Shown here one piece after another: positions 34,759 to 42,412 of a stretch of 46,920 nucleotides of DNA. Source of the stretch: MedAcidi-G1 sp002294285 (GTDB lineage: Bacteria > Actinomycetota > Acidimicrobiia > Acidimicrobiales > MedAcidi-G1); the NCBI GenBank assembly GCA_963999645.1, contig CAXEUY010000015.1, positions 1 through 46,920 on the forward strand, in the 5' to 3' direction. A program made the position numbers and the translations under genes. Each line of letters begins with the position of its first letter. Position 1 is the first letter of the stretch. The notes under the pieces are model-generated. The model saw only the letters and a list, made by a program, of their open reading frames with translations, searched no databases and was not told where the DNA came from.

Positions 34759-34787
34759 GTTCCTTAATCAAATACCATTTTAGGAAC
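34759..34787. repeat. Inverted repeat in the rpsO-pnp spacer
   Basis: GTTCCT (34759-34764) and AGGAAC (34782-34787) can form a 6-bp stem, extendable past one mismatch, with a 17-nt loop. The 160-nt spacer between rpsO and pnp otherwise holds no gene. Read on the plus strand the stem is followed by TTTTT, like an intrinsic terminator. On the minus (transcribed) strand it could be a processing stem, as in the RNase III site of other rpsO-pnp operons. Role unproven. Confidence 0.35.
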
Positions 34788-34803
34788 TTTTTAATCAAAC
34801 GCC

Positions 34804-35073
34804 TTAACGACGTAAACCTAACTTTGTGATAATCGACCTGTAACGCTCAACATCATTTTTTTCTAGATAATCAAGCATTCTCCGCCTTCGGCCGACCAGC
34901 ATCAACAAACCTCTTCTACTGTGATGGTCCTTTTTATGAACTTTCAAATGCTCAGTAAGGTGGTTAATTTTTCCACTCATCAAAGCAATCTGGACTTCTG
35001 GAGAACCAGTATCGCTCTCATGCAGCTGGTGCTCAGAAATCATCTCAGACTTAACAGGCGTACTACTAGACAT
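34804..35073 (-). CDS. rpsO: Ribosomal protein S15
   Basis: Small-subunit protein binding 16S rRNA in the central domain. All 89 residues are typical: HESDTGSPEVQIALMSGKINHLTEHLKVHKKDHHSRRGLLMLVGRRRRMLDYLEKNDVERYRSIITKLGLRR region, with the DTGSPEVQ and HHSRRGL blocks diagnostic. The ATG has an AGAGG site 5 nt upstream. It is followed by pnp on the same strand. Confidence 0.97.
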   Translation of the reverse strand: MSSSTPVKSEMISEHQLHESDTGSPEVQIALMSGKINHLTEHLKVHKKDHHSRRGLLMLVGRRRRMLDYLEKNDVERYRSIITKLGLRR

Positions 35074-35111
35074 ATATTCCTCTAATTCGGATTCAAACCT
35101 TGAAAACTTAT

Positions 35112-35155
35112 ACCTTCAAGGCTATAGGAGAGATCGGAGTCTCGAACCCGACCTC
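35112..35155 (-). promoter_or_regulatory. Structured rpsO leader with two stems
   Basis: The 144-nt region upstream of rpsO contains two possible hairpins on the minus strand. GAGGTCGG pairs with CCGATCTC (35130-35155, one mismatch). CCTTGAA at about 35113-35119 pairs with TTCAAGG nearer rpsO. S15 represses its own mRNA through leader structures in several bacteria. The sequence does not match a leader class that I can name, so an S15 leader is only a candidate. The stems could instead terminate or process the transcript from the Rieske genes upstream. Confidence 0.35.
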
Positions 35156-35217
35156 AAGCAATCCCCCTTGGATTACCTACAAACATTGATCCTATCAACG
35201 CTTAAGCTGCAGCACAC

Positions 35218-36222
35218 CTAGCTAGAGGTGAGTTCTTTATATCGTCTTCTCCACTCCAATGAAGGCTTATCAGCTTGAACATCCACTAATGCACCGTGTT
35301 CTAGCGGAAGTCGACCTTTTAGTTTTTCTAACATCATTTGGTCTTCCAAAACTACGGCTAGTTCCAATTCAAGTACTTCATCAGCAATTGTTCGGTTTGG
35401 AGCCACCAACGCGTTCAGGTCGTCGTTACGCCAAAGTACAAAAGTGTATGCGGACTTGCCTTCCTGTATCGGAGCTGCGGTCATAAATAGTTTTTGTTCT
35501 ACACCTGTCTCATAGCTCATTGTGCTCAGGACGGAGAAAGGTAAAGCAAATCCTGTAGTCATGAAAAGCTTTAGGACATCATCTCCCCCTCCAGACATAA
35601 CTTTTGTAGCGCCAACATTGTTTATCTTCACTTCGTAGCCATAACCAAAGAAAGTCTCATCTAGTTGTTCTAGATTAATTTTTGGCACAACCGTTTCTTG
35701 CTCGATTCCAAAAGTGCCCCTATGTGTATACGGGAAATGAGAAATGTCGAGCATGTTGTCAATCATTCGCGTGCTGTCAACGTTCCAGATCTGCATTTCT
35801 GTATTAATGCGTGTGAAGGAATCGTCATTCTCTGCTACTACCTCAGGTATTGGAGAATGAGGGTCTCCTGGACACATCCAAATCAAACCATATTTTTCTT
35901 GAGTTTGTATAAATTCCAAATGGGCTTTAGGAGGAATGGGTAAATTTTTTTGAGCTGAAGGGATTTCTAAACATTGCCCTTCATCTCCAAATAACCAGCC
36001 GTGATAGGGGCATCTTAAACAACCTTCTTCTAGATGTCCTTTTGACAAAGGAGCCTGCCTGTGTGAGCAGATATCTAGAGACGCTCCGATTGAACCATCT
36101 GGAGTGCGCCACAGAACATAGTCCTTTTCTAAAAGTTTCACAGAAAGGATGTCAGATTCTAAAGACTTACTGGTAGCTACTGCATGCCAGTAATTTTGCA
36201 GGATTTGATATGAATCAGACAT
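35218..36222 (-). CDS. Rieske non-haem iron oxygenase, VanA/PaO-like (paralogue A)
   Basis: Predicted terminal oxygenase of a demethylase or hydroxylase system. The N-terminal Rieske [2Fe-2S] domain has CSH (Cys52, His54) and CPYH (Cys71, His74). The mononuclear iron site is in the C-terminal domain, with Asp159, His162 and His167 in DISHFPYTH. At 334 residues it fits the compact VanA, KshA and N-demethylase-like class. It is clearly paralogous to the protein at 39956-40957, roughly half identical by eye. It immediately follows the larger Rieske gene, whose stop abuts its start. No reductase or ferredoxin gene is visible nearby. The substrate is unknown. Confidence 0.88.
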   Translation of the reverse strand: MSDSYQILQNYWHAVATSKSLESDILSVKLLEKDYVLWRTPDGSIGASLDICSHRQAPLSKGHLEEGCLRCPYHGWLFGDEGQCLEIPSAQKNLPIPPKAHLEFIQTQEKYGLIWMCPGDPHSPIPEVVAENDDSFTRINTEMQIWNVDSTRMIDNMLDISHFPYTHRGTFGIEQETVVPKINLEQLDETFFGYGYEVKINNVGATKVMSGGGDDVLKLFMTTGFALPFSVLSTMSYETGVEQKLFMTAAPIQEGKSAYTFVLWRNDDLNALVAPNRTIADEVLELELAVVLEDQMMLEKLKGRLPLEHGALVDVQADKPSLEWRRRYKELTSS

Positions 36223-37443
36223 CTATTTATCTTCCATTTGCTTCTCATAGCGGTTAACAAGCCAAGAATTAAATTGCGGTATAACGGCCTCTTGCCAGGA
36301 GTAGTGGGCTCGGTTTGCAAAACGTGAACTCAATCCCAAGTGAGTAGCAATATTTGTTGGTATATCTTGACGATTAAAATAGCCAACTCCCCTTATTGCG
36401 GCTTCAAGCAATTCATCAAATAAGGGGATTTCAAGAACTTCTTCTGGGAATAAGTAGGCCATACTGAGTTCGTGTGTTTCGGGACTGGTTGGATTAACTG
36501 TGAACCAAAATGCAGAATCTGATTGCATTCCAATTAAAAGAGTTGGGGGAACGAAAGCGAATACGACTCTTTGTCTCTCTTCATCAGTTAAGTTTGGAAG
36601 AGGCGGAAAAAGGGCTTTGTAAGTTGGATTAAAGCCTCCATCCATTTCCAAGGACGGATTAAATCCAAACATTGCTCCATCGCCTTCTTCAAAATCTGAA
36701 TATGAGGATGGTGTCCCAGGAGCTCCTGCTGAGGGTGCCCAATCATGGATACCTTTGTGGAGACGGCTGTTATGGTACATCTCCATAAAATTCTCTATCA
36801 TGATCTTCCAATTAAATGGGACATCAGGAATTACTGCAGGGTCTACGGTTTTGAGTGAGGAAAGATCGTAATTCCTTACTGCCTTTTCAAGTTTTCCCAA
36901 ACTCGGGCCTAAAGGATCTGCATTGATGTCAAAATTTACAAATATAAAGCCGTTCCAGATCTCCAAAGCGATATTTTCAAGACTTGTATCTTCTGCTTTG
37001 AAACAGTCCGTCTCTTTCATTTCAGGAGCTCCTGTGAGCTGACCCTCTAAATTAAATACCCACCAATGGTAGGGGCATCGAAAGTATCTCACGTTGCCTG
37101 AAAGAAATTTGGTGGGCTCAAGCATATTCTCATCATCTATTCCATCAAGGTCTGCTGTAACGCACATACCTCTGTGAGGACAAACTGATGACATTGCTCG
37201 TATCTCAGATTCTGAATTTCTTACAACAATTATTGGTTCTCCAGCTGGTGTTGCAGAAAAATAATCTCCTACTTCCTGAACCTGTTCTTCCCGTCCCACG
37301 CAAAGCCATTCGGACGCGAATACGGCTTCACGTTCGAAAACAAAAAAATCGGGATCGCTATATACCTTTGGAGGTAATCCGATCGCATCTCGATAAGTTC
37401 CACGCGACTTAAGCAACTCTTCAAGCTCAATTGGACTTTCCAC
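36223..37443 (-). CDS. Rieske non-haem iron oxygenase, alpha subunit of GbcA/CntA-like subclass
   Basis: A 406-residue terminal oxygenase of a different subclass from its neighbour. In the numbering from the GTG at 37441-37443, the Rieske ligands CPH and CPYH fall near 88-90 and 123-126. The catalytic domain has NWKIMIENFMEMYHNSRLH with the two iron His and a Glu at the position that bridges electron transfer; a Glu here is known in carnitine oxygenase CntA, where ring-hydroxylating enzymes use Asp. The GTG is chosen because GAGGGGGG lies 4 nt upstream. An earlier TTG would extend into the promoter. Quaternary-amine or aromatic substrates are both possible. Confidence 0.85.
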   Translation of the reverse strand: MESPIELEELLKSRGTYRDAIGLPPKVYSDPDFFVFEREAVFASEWLCVGREEQVQEVGDYFSATPAGEPIIVVRNSESEIRAMSSVCPHRGMCVTADLDGIDDENMLEPTKFLSGNVRYFRCPYHWWVFNLEGQLTGAPEMKETDCFKAEDTSLENIALEIWNGFIFVNFDINADPLGPSLGKLEKAVRNYDLSSLKTVDPAVIPDVPFNWKIMIENFMEMYHNSRLHKGIHDWAPSAGAPGTPSSYSDFEEGDGAMFGFNPSLEMDGGFNPTYKALFPPLPNLTDEERQRVVFAFVPPTLLIGMQSDSAFWFTVNPTSPETHELSMAYLFPEEVLEIPLFDELLEAAIRGVGYFNRQDIPTNIATHLGLSSRFANRAHYSWQEAVIPQFNSWLVNRYEKQMEDK

Positions 37444-37485
37444 ACAACCCCCCTCTGTTAATAATGAAATATACCTTAAAGACAA

Positions 37486-37498
37486 TTGGTCAGACAAT
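37486..37498. promoter_or_regulatory. Candidate GntR/FadR-type operator in divergent promoter
   Basis: TTGGTCAGACAAT fits the TNGTNNNACNA operator pattern of FadR-subfamily GntR regulators. It lies in the 100-nt space between the divergent Rieske and VOC genes, 43 nt before the former and 46 nt before the latter. It is part of a wider imperfect palindrome running to GACC at 37504. No GntR gene is present in the window, so the cognate regulator is unknown. Confidence 0.45.
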
Positions 37499-37543
37499 CA
37501 GACCTTTTGGTATTCTGTGGATTCCGTTCGATTAAGGAGAACC

Positions 37544-38071
37544 ATGACATACCCTAATATTCTAGTTTTCGTTGACTTTCCTACCGATGATGTTGAGGCT
37601 GCAACTGATTTCTATAGCAAAGTTTTTAATTGGGAAATAGAAACACGTATACCCGGTATTTTTAACCGAATCGTACCTGGTCAAAACTTTAAATTGGATG
37701 ATGGAAGTCAGGGACCCACAGGCAATCTGCATATGGGTATCTACAATGCAGCTAACGCTCGACCACATCCGAACCCTGAGCCTTCTGAACCTACGGAGTT
37801 GAGTTCTGGAGGTAGATCTATCAGAGCATGGATTATGGTCAGTGATGATGACTCTTTTGATCGGATCTTAGACGCAGCGGAAGAACTCGGAGCTACCATT
37901 TTGTGGAGAAATCACTTTTGGACTGAATTTGGTGGTGCTAATGCATCGTTTATAGACCCTTGGGGTAATCAGATAAATCTCTGGCAGCATCTCGAAGGCG
38001 TTGAAGTTGATGAGGACACGCATCAGGTGATTGGAGAAGCATTAATCCCAGATGGCTGGACAATTGAATAA
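37544..38071 (+). CDS. VOC-family (glyoxalase/extradiol-fold) protein 1
   Basis: A 175-residue protein of the vicinal oxygen chelate fold. Start at the ATG 37544 with AAGGAG 4 nt upstream. The paired beta-alpha-beta units are visible: FVDFPTDDVEAATDFYSKVFNWEI in the first half, and IRAWIMVSDDDSFDRILDAAEELGATILW with FIDPWGNQINLWQ in the second. The usual first His ligand of metal-dependent members is not obvious, so catalysis is uncertain. It heads a four-gene plus-strand operon of VOC1, VOC2, a SnoaL-like gene and a 2OG/Fe(II)-type oxygenase. Confidence 0.8.
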   Translation: MTYPNILVFVDFPTDDVEAATDFYSKVFNWEIETRIPGIFNRIVPGQNFKLDDGSQGPTGNLHMGIYNAANARPHPNPEPSEPTELSSGGRSIRAWIMVSDDDSFDRILDAAEELGATILWRNHFWTEFGGANASFIDPWGNQINLWQHLEGVEVDEDTHQVIGEALIPDGWTIE

Positions 38072-38081
38072 GAGTGAAGAC

Positions 38082-38564
38082 ATGACAGGCGAAACTACAT
38101 ACGATGTTCATCCACCTGAGCCGCGTTGGACCCATGTGGCATTGCGCGTGAACGATATCAACGCGACGATTGAGTGGTACACCACCAATACCCCAATGTC
38201 TTTGATCACAAGACGTGAGGATGAAATGGGCTATGCCGCTTGGTTGGGGCATGCCGATAATCCTGCTAGCCCATTTCTACTAGTTGTATCCCAATTTTTC
38301 CCAGGGAAGGACCCTTTCGAAGGTGCCCCTCATACTGTTCTTGGGCCTTTCGCTCATCTAGGAATAGAGTTGCCTAGCTTAGAAGCCCTTCAAGAACTTG
38401 AAAAGAAACTCTCTGCGACAGGTTCTGTTGCAATGCCCTTAACCGAGTTGCCTCCACCTATCGGTTGGGTGTTTATGGCCAAAGACCCTGATGGGAACAC
38501 TCTCGAGTTTTCTTTTGACCAAGGTGTCTACTCAACTTTTCAAGAATTAATTAGTGAAAAATGA
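38082..38564 (+). CDS. VOC-family (glyoxalase/extradiol-fold) protein 2
   Basis: VOC-fold protein, 160 residues from the ATG at 38082. An ATG at 38052 would overlap VOC1 by 20 nt and is less likely. It contains WTHVALRVNDINATIEWY with the first-strand His, FAHLGIEL with the second His, and DPDGNTLEFSFD with the Glu. These match the three-residue metal site of glyoxalase I, fosfomycin-resistance and extradiol dioxygenase families. So, unlike VOC1, it keeps the metal ligands. The reaction cannot be told from sequence; isomerisation, ring cleavage or detoxification are possible. It is 10 nt downstream of VOC1. Confidence 0.8.
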   Translation: MTGETTYDVHPPEPRWTHVALRVNDINATIEWYTTNTPMSLITRREDEMGYAAWLGHADNPASPFLLVVSQFFPGKDPFEGAPHTVLGPFAHLGIELPSLEALQELEKKLSATGSVAMPLTELPPPIGWVFMAKDPDGNTLEFSFDQGVYSTFQELISEK

Positions 38565-38571
38565 TACGAGA

Positions 38572-38967
38572 ATGGAACCTATAGAAGTTGCCAAATCATA
38601 CTTAAGCTCATTCTCTAAAGGTGATGCTGATTTCATAGCTCAACACGTGGATGATGATTTTGAAAATATCCATACAAGCGCTTTGGGTGAACCATGCACA
38701 GGTCGGACTACATACAGAAATAACTTAAACGGTTTCTTGGAAAAGTTTCAAGGTATCAGCTATGAGCTTGAGGAGGCGGTTGCTGATGGTGAGCGAGTAT
38801 TTACCTCTTACATGATGAGAGCTGATGTCGATAATACCCCCATAGAAATCAAAGGCGTTTTCTTATTTCATATCTCAGAGGGTTTGATCAAACGAAGGGT
38901 TGACTACTTTGACAGTCTTACTTTTTTGAAACAGATGGGCATGTCAGATGGATTCGGAGAAAAGTGA
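38572..38967 (+). CDS. SnoaL-like / NTF2-fold protein
   Basis: A 131-residue single-domain protein with the NTF2-like cone fold. It shows an N-terminal helix pair (EVAKSYLSSFSKGDADFIAQHVDDDFENIH), GRTTYRNNLNGFLEKFQGISYELEEAVADGERV, and beta strands ending in GVFLFHISEGLIKRRVDYFDSLTFLKQMG. This pattern is that of SnoaL/limonene-epoxide-hydrolase-like or ketosteroid-isomerase-like proteins. It could be a cyclase, isomerase, hydrolase or a non-catalytic ligand binder. Start is ATG 38572 or GTG 38554, which overlaps VOC2. It overlaps the next gene by 4 nt. Confidence 0.7.
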   Translation: MEPIEVAKSYLSSFSKGDADFIAQHVDDDFENIHTSALGEPCTGRTTYRNNLNGFLEKFQGISYELEEAVADGERVFTSYMMRADVDNTPIEIKGVFLFHISEGLIKRRVDYFDSLTFLKQMGMSDGFGEK

Positions 38968-39947
38968 ATATGGAATTTGCACCAACTATCGATTTAAGCC
39001 CTGCATTTAAAGGCTCTAATTCAGATCGTCTTGAGATAGCAAAACGTATTGACTCTGCATGCAGATCGACAGGTTTTTTTATAGCAGTAGGCCATGGGGT
39101 TGATCCAAAACTCTTGGAGGATGTTATTAATTCGTCACGGGATTTCTTTCATCTACCTGTATCTGAGAAAAGTAAAGTAGCCCCGCCAGGACCCAATCAT
39201 TTCCGTGGATACTTGGGGCTTGACACAACTGCTCTTGCTTCTACCCTTGAAATAGAAACCCCTCCTGACCTTTGTGAGTCTTTTAATGTAAGTAGATTTG
39301 ATGATCCAGTTTTACGTTCCAAGCTTCAACAACCTGGAGCAGAAGCTGTTTTCTGTGAAAACCTCTGGCCAGAAGAGCCTGTCGAGTTAAGACCTGCTTA
39401 TGAAGCTTATTTTGCCAAAATGGAGAATCTCTGTGCAGAGATTCTAAAACTTATGGCAATTGCTCTTAATCTCGAAGAGAATTGGTTTAAAGACAAGTTC
39501 GATAACCCCACTTCGCTTTTAATGTCCAACTGGTATCCCCCCGTCGATGGTGAAGTGCCTTCTGGTCAGCTCAGACGCGGAGAGCATACAGACTATGGCG
39601 CTTTCACGATTGTTGCACCTGAGCAAATACCAGGTCTTCAAATTACAGTCAATGACCAGTGGGTTGACGTGGATCTTGTAGAAGATGGCTATGTCATTAA
39701 CATAGGTGACCTAATGGCAAGATGGACAAACGACAGGTGGACATCGACCCTCCACCGTGTCGTTCTTCCGGATGATCCTTCTCATCGCAAACGGGATCGG
39801 ATCTCTATTCCATTTTTTTTCCAGCCCACTTATACAGCTGAAATAAAAACTATCCCAACAACTCTTACTGAAAAAAAAGAAACTTCTTACGAACCAGTAA
39901 TTTCGGGCGAATGGATTACGGCGAAGTCGATGTCTATGCTCGAGTAG
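38964..39947 (+). CDS. 2-oxoglutarate/Fe(II)-type oxygenase, isopenicillin-N-synthase-like
   Basis: Non-haem iron oxygenase of the plant-type DIOX_N plus 2OG-FeII_Oxy architecture. The N-terminal domain opens with PTIDLSPAF and has STGFFIAVGHGVD (35-47). The iron ligands are His208 and Asp210 in HTDYG and His264 in STLHRVV. Arg279 in RDRISIPFFF should bind the 2-oxoglutarate carboxylate. Length 327 is normal. It may hydroxylate, desaturate or ring-expand a small molecule. Starts at a GTG overlapping the SnoaL-like stop by 4 nt (GTGA), or at the ATG 38970. It is the last gene of its operon and converges on Rieske paralogue B. Confidence 0.88.
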   Translation: MNMEFAPTIDLSPAFKGSNSDRLEIAKRIDSACRSTGFFIAVGHGVDPKLLEDVINSSRDFFHLPVSEKSKVAPPGPNHFRGYLGLDTTALASTLEIETPPDLCESFNVSRFDDPVLRSKLQQPGAEAVFCENLWPEEPVELRPAYEAYFAKMENLCAEILKLMAIALNLEENWFKDKFDNPTSLLMSNWYPPVDGEVPSGQLRRGEHTDYGAFTIVAPEQIPGLQITVNDQWVDVDLVEDGYVINIGDLMARWTNDRWTSTLHRVVLPDDPSHRKRDRISIPFFFQPTYTAEIKTIPTTLTEKKETSYEPVISGEWITAKSMSMLE

Positions 39948-39955
39948 AATACGAG

Positions 39956-40957
39956 CTATCCGTTGATCATCTCCACAAATTGTCTCTTCCATTCAACAGA
40001 GGCTTTATCTGCTTTTACATTTGCCAGATCGGTTTGACCGAGAGGCATTGACCCACTTAGTCGTTCGAGCATTACCCTGTCTTCCTCCCCAATCGCTCGA
40101 TCAAAAGAGATAATTTCTTCTTCAGGGATCTGAAAATCATCATTTCGCCATACCACGAAAGTGAAATACGAATTTATTTCATCTATAGGCGTGGAAAGCA
40201 ACAAGATTATGTGTTGCAGGCCAGACTCATAGGCAATGGTACTCCTAACATTAAAAGGCAGATTGAATCCTGTAGTCATAAATCTTGAAACTACTTCCTC
40301 TTCAGATCCCGAGACAGACTTTGCTTCACCTGGGTTTGCAGCTAAAACGTCATATTCATAACCGAAAAAATATTCATCGAGTTCTTTCAATTCGATAGGC
40401 GGTGATTCTTTCTCCTGAACGGAACCAAAGGTTCCAGTGTGAACAAAAGGAAAATGAGTGATATCTAAAAAATTGTCAACCATTCTGGTTGCAGCTACTT
40501 CCCAACTCTGCATTTCAGTATTAATTCTCCTAAATGAAGAGTCGTTATCCTGCTCGATTTCAAATAAGGGTTTCTTGGGCTCACCAGGCGAAAGCCAAAC
40601 CAATCCATACTTTTCAATGGTGTTGAAAGTGTTGAGGTGTGCCTTAGATGGAATAGGTAAATCTGGAGACGCGGAGGGTATCTCTTTACACTCCCCTCTT
40701 TCCCCGAAAAGCCATCCATGATAAGGGCATCTCAAGCAGCCTTCATCTATATGGCCTTCCGTTAGAGGCATTTGGCGGTGGGGGCATAATTCATTAGCAG
40801 CCACCAAGGATCCTTTTCTGTCTCTCCAGATCACATATCTAGAATTCAATAGCTCTACCGAAAGAGGTTTTTCATTGATTTCCTTGGAAAGGCCTACGGC
40901 ATACCAATGGTCTAAAAGGCCTGTATTTTCAGTCAAACAGTCGAAGGTATTAGACAT
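39956..40957 (-). CDS. Rieske non-haem iron oxygenase, VanA/PaO-like (paralogue B)
   Basis: A 333-residue paralogue of the oxygenase at 35218-36222; the two align along their full length with extensive identity (for instance GCLRCPYHGWLFG and TRM[IV]DN). Rieske ligands are Cys58/His60 and Cys77/His80. The catalytic iron motif is DITHFPFVH with Asp and two His. It is a single-gene unit on the minus strand, divergent from the amidohydrolase gene at 41016 across 58 nt. The divergence suggests shared control. No dedicated ferredoxin or reductase is seen. Related substrates or successive steps are plausible for the two paralogues. Confidence 0.88.
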   Translation of the reverse strand: MSNTFDCLTENTGLLDHWYAVGLSKEINEKPLSVELLNSRYVIWRDRKGSLVAANELCPHRQMPLTEGHIDEGCLRCPYHGWLFGERGECKEIPSASPDLPIPSKAHLNTFNTIEKYGLVWLSPGEPKKPLFEIEQDNDSSFRRINTEMQSWEVAATRMVDNFLDITHFPFVHTGTFGSVQEKESPPIELKELDEYFFGYEYDVLAANPGEAKSVSGSEEEVVSRFMTTGFNLPFNVRSTIAYESGLQHIILLLSTPIDEINSYFTFVVWRNDDFQIPEEEIISFDRAIGEEDRVMLERLSGSMPLGQTDLANVKADKASVEWKRQFVEMING

Positions 40958-41015
40958 TTAACAAGCTTTTTTTCTTATTTGCATAAGTCAAACTTACTGC
41001 ATCTATTCTGTTGTT

Positions 41016-42398
41016 GTGACAAAAAATAAATCAAGTCTGGTTGTGGGAAAGACTGTTCTTACCATGAATGAAGAACGTCAAATCATTAATGACGCTGCCA
41101 TAAAAGTTACCGACGGACGAATAGCGGAAATAGGTAAAAGAGAAGAAATCTTAAAGAAGAACTCTGATTTAGTCATACATGGTGGTGACAACTTCCTGTT
41201 AATCCCCGGATTGATAAACGCACACCAACACTTAACAGGTGACCGGCTTATACGATCGTGCATTCCCGATTCGATCACAGATAATGAAGCCATTTTTGAT
41301 TGGGCCATACCCATTCATGAAGCCCACACATCAGAGGACGATGAAATTTCAGCAACCCTTGTATTAGCTGAGAGCGCTCGAAATGGTATCACTTTCACAG
41401 TTGAAGCAGGCACTGTAGCTCACCCAGGTTCAGTTTTAAAAGGTTTTGAAAACATTGGTGTTGGAGGAACTCTGGGGTCTTGGGGTTGGGATGTCGGCGA
41501 CGGTCCTTACTCAGGTAAGACAGTTGACGATGTTTTAATTCGCCAGCTTGATGTTCTCGAATTGACAAAAGAACACCCTTCTGTGAAAGGTTGGGTAACT
41601 CTCGTAGGTCATGATCTAATGTCTGATGATTTACTTAAGAAGGCATCAGAACTAGCAATAGAAAACTCAACAAATCTAACTTTTCACTTGTCTCCGAATC
41701 TATCTGATGTTGAAAGCTACTTGGAAAGAACAGGCGTAAGACCAGTGCTTCATTTGAAAGACCTGGGCGTTTTAGGAGAACATCTACTAATTGCCCATGC
41801 TGTGCATCTAGATGATCAAGAGTTAGAAACTCTTATAAACACAAAAACCGCTATTGCTTCATGCCCGTGGGCTTATCTGAGACTTGGACAAGGTGTAACA
41901 AAGCTTGGAAGACATCCAGAGTTCTTTTCGAGAGGAGGAAGTCTCTCCTTAGGGTGTGATGCTGGAAATGCAGGCGACAACGTGGACATACTTTCATCGG
42001 CAAAACTGTTTGCTGGTCTAATTCAAGAATCTAAAATTGAAGGAATGTCTTCTGCATCTATTAGCGCTCTCGAGCTAGCAACAATTGAGGGAGCAAAAGC
42101 AATCGGGCTTTCAAATGAGATTGGTTCGATCGAAATAGGCAAAAGGGCGGACATCGTTTTTATAGATTTAGAGGATCAGGCTTGGAAACCCCAAAGTCCA
42201 GACCCTGTAAAACAACTGATTTGGAGTGCAGGAACCTCAGGGATTCACTCAGTCATGGCTCTTGGTGAAATGATCGTGGTTGAGGGAACTTGCTTGAAAA
42301 TTGACGAAGAAGAGAAATTTTCTGACCTTCAGGAACGCCAACAACGACTTTTAGGTGACGCTGGACTGGAACCTAGACCTCACTGGCCTACGGTTTGA
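41016..42398 (+). CDS. ATZ/TRZ-like metal-dependent amidohydrolase (paralogue 1), HxxP variant
   Basis: TIM-barrel amidohydrolase resembling guanine deaminase, AtzA and TrzN. Metal ligands are HQH (70, 72) in INAHQHLTG, His224 in FHLSP, His261 in AHAVH and Asp315 in GCDAGN. Two departures stand out. The catalytic Glu of the HxxE motif is Pro227, and the usual His before Cys-Pro is Ser282. It may therefore act on a different bond or need another base. It shares overall sequence and the HxSP variant with the protein at 44196-45584. The GTG start is followed by a Lys/Asn-rich N-terminus. The substrate is unknown. Confidence 0.82.
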   Translation: MTKNKSSLVVGKTVLTMNEERQIINDAAIKVTDGRIAEIGKREEILKKNSDLVIHGGDNFLLIPGLINAHQHLTGDRLIRSCIPDSITDNEAIFDWAIPIHEAHTSEDDEISATLVLAESARNGITFTVEAGTVAHPGSVLKGFENIGVGGTLGSWGWDVGDGPYSGKTVDDVLIRQLDVLELTKEHPSVKGWVTLVGHDLMSDDLLKKASELAIENSTNLTFHLSPNLSDVESYLERTGVRPVLHLKDLGVLGEHLLIAHAVHLDDQELETLINTKTAIASCPWAYLRLGQGVTKLGRHPEFFSRGGSLSLGCDAGNAGDNVDILSSAKLFAGLIQESKIEGMSSASISALELATIEGAKAIGLSNEIGSIEIGKRADIVFIDLEDQAWKPQSPDPVKQLIWSAGTSGIHSVMALGEMIVVEGTCLKIDEEEKFSDLQERQQRLLGDAGLEPRPHWPTV

Positions 42399-42412
42399 AT
42401 TATTGGTTTTAG

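Noticed and set aside
35121..35160. T-arm-like sequence (GGTTCGAGAC, minus strand) suggesting a tRNA
   Set aside because: The flanks do not make a cloverleaf and no anticodon arm is seen; treated as part of the rpsO leader.
40958..41015. Possible second GntR site near TTGTTGTGACAAA
   Set aside because: The half-site spacing is off by one from TNGTNNNACNA, and it overlaps the start codon of the amidohydrolase.
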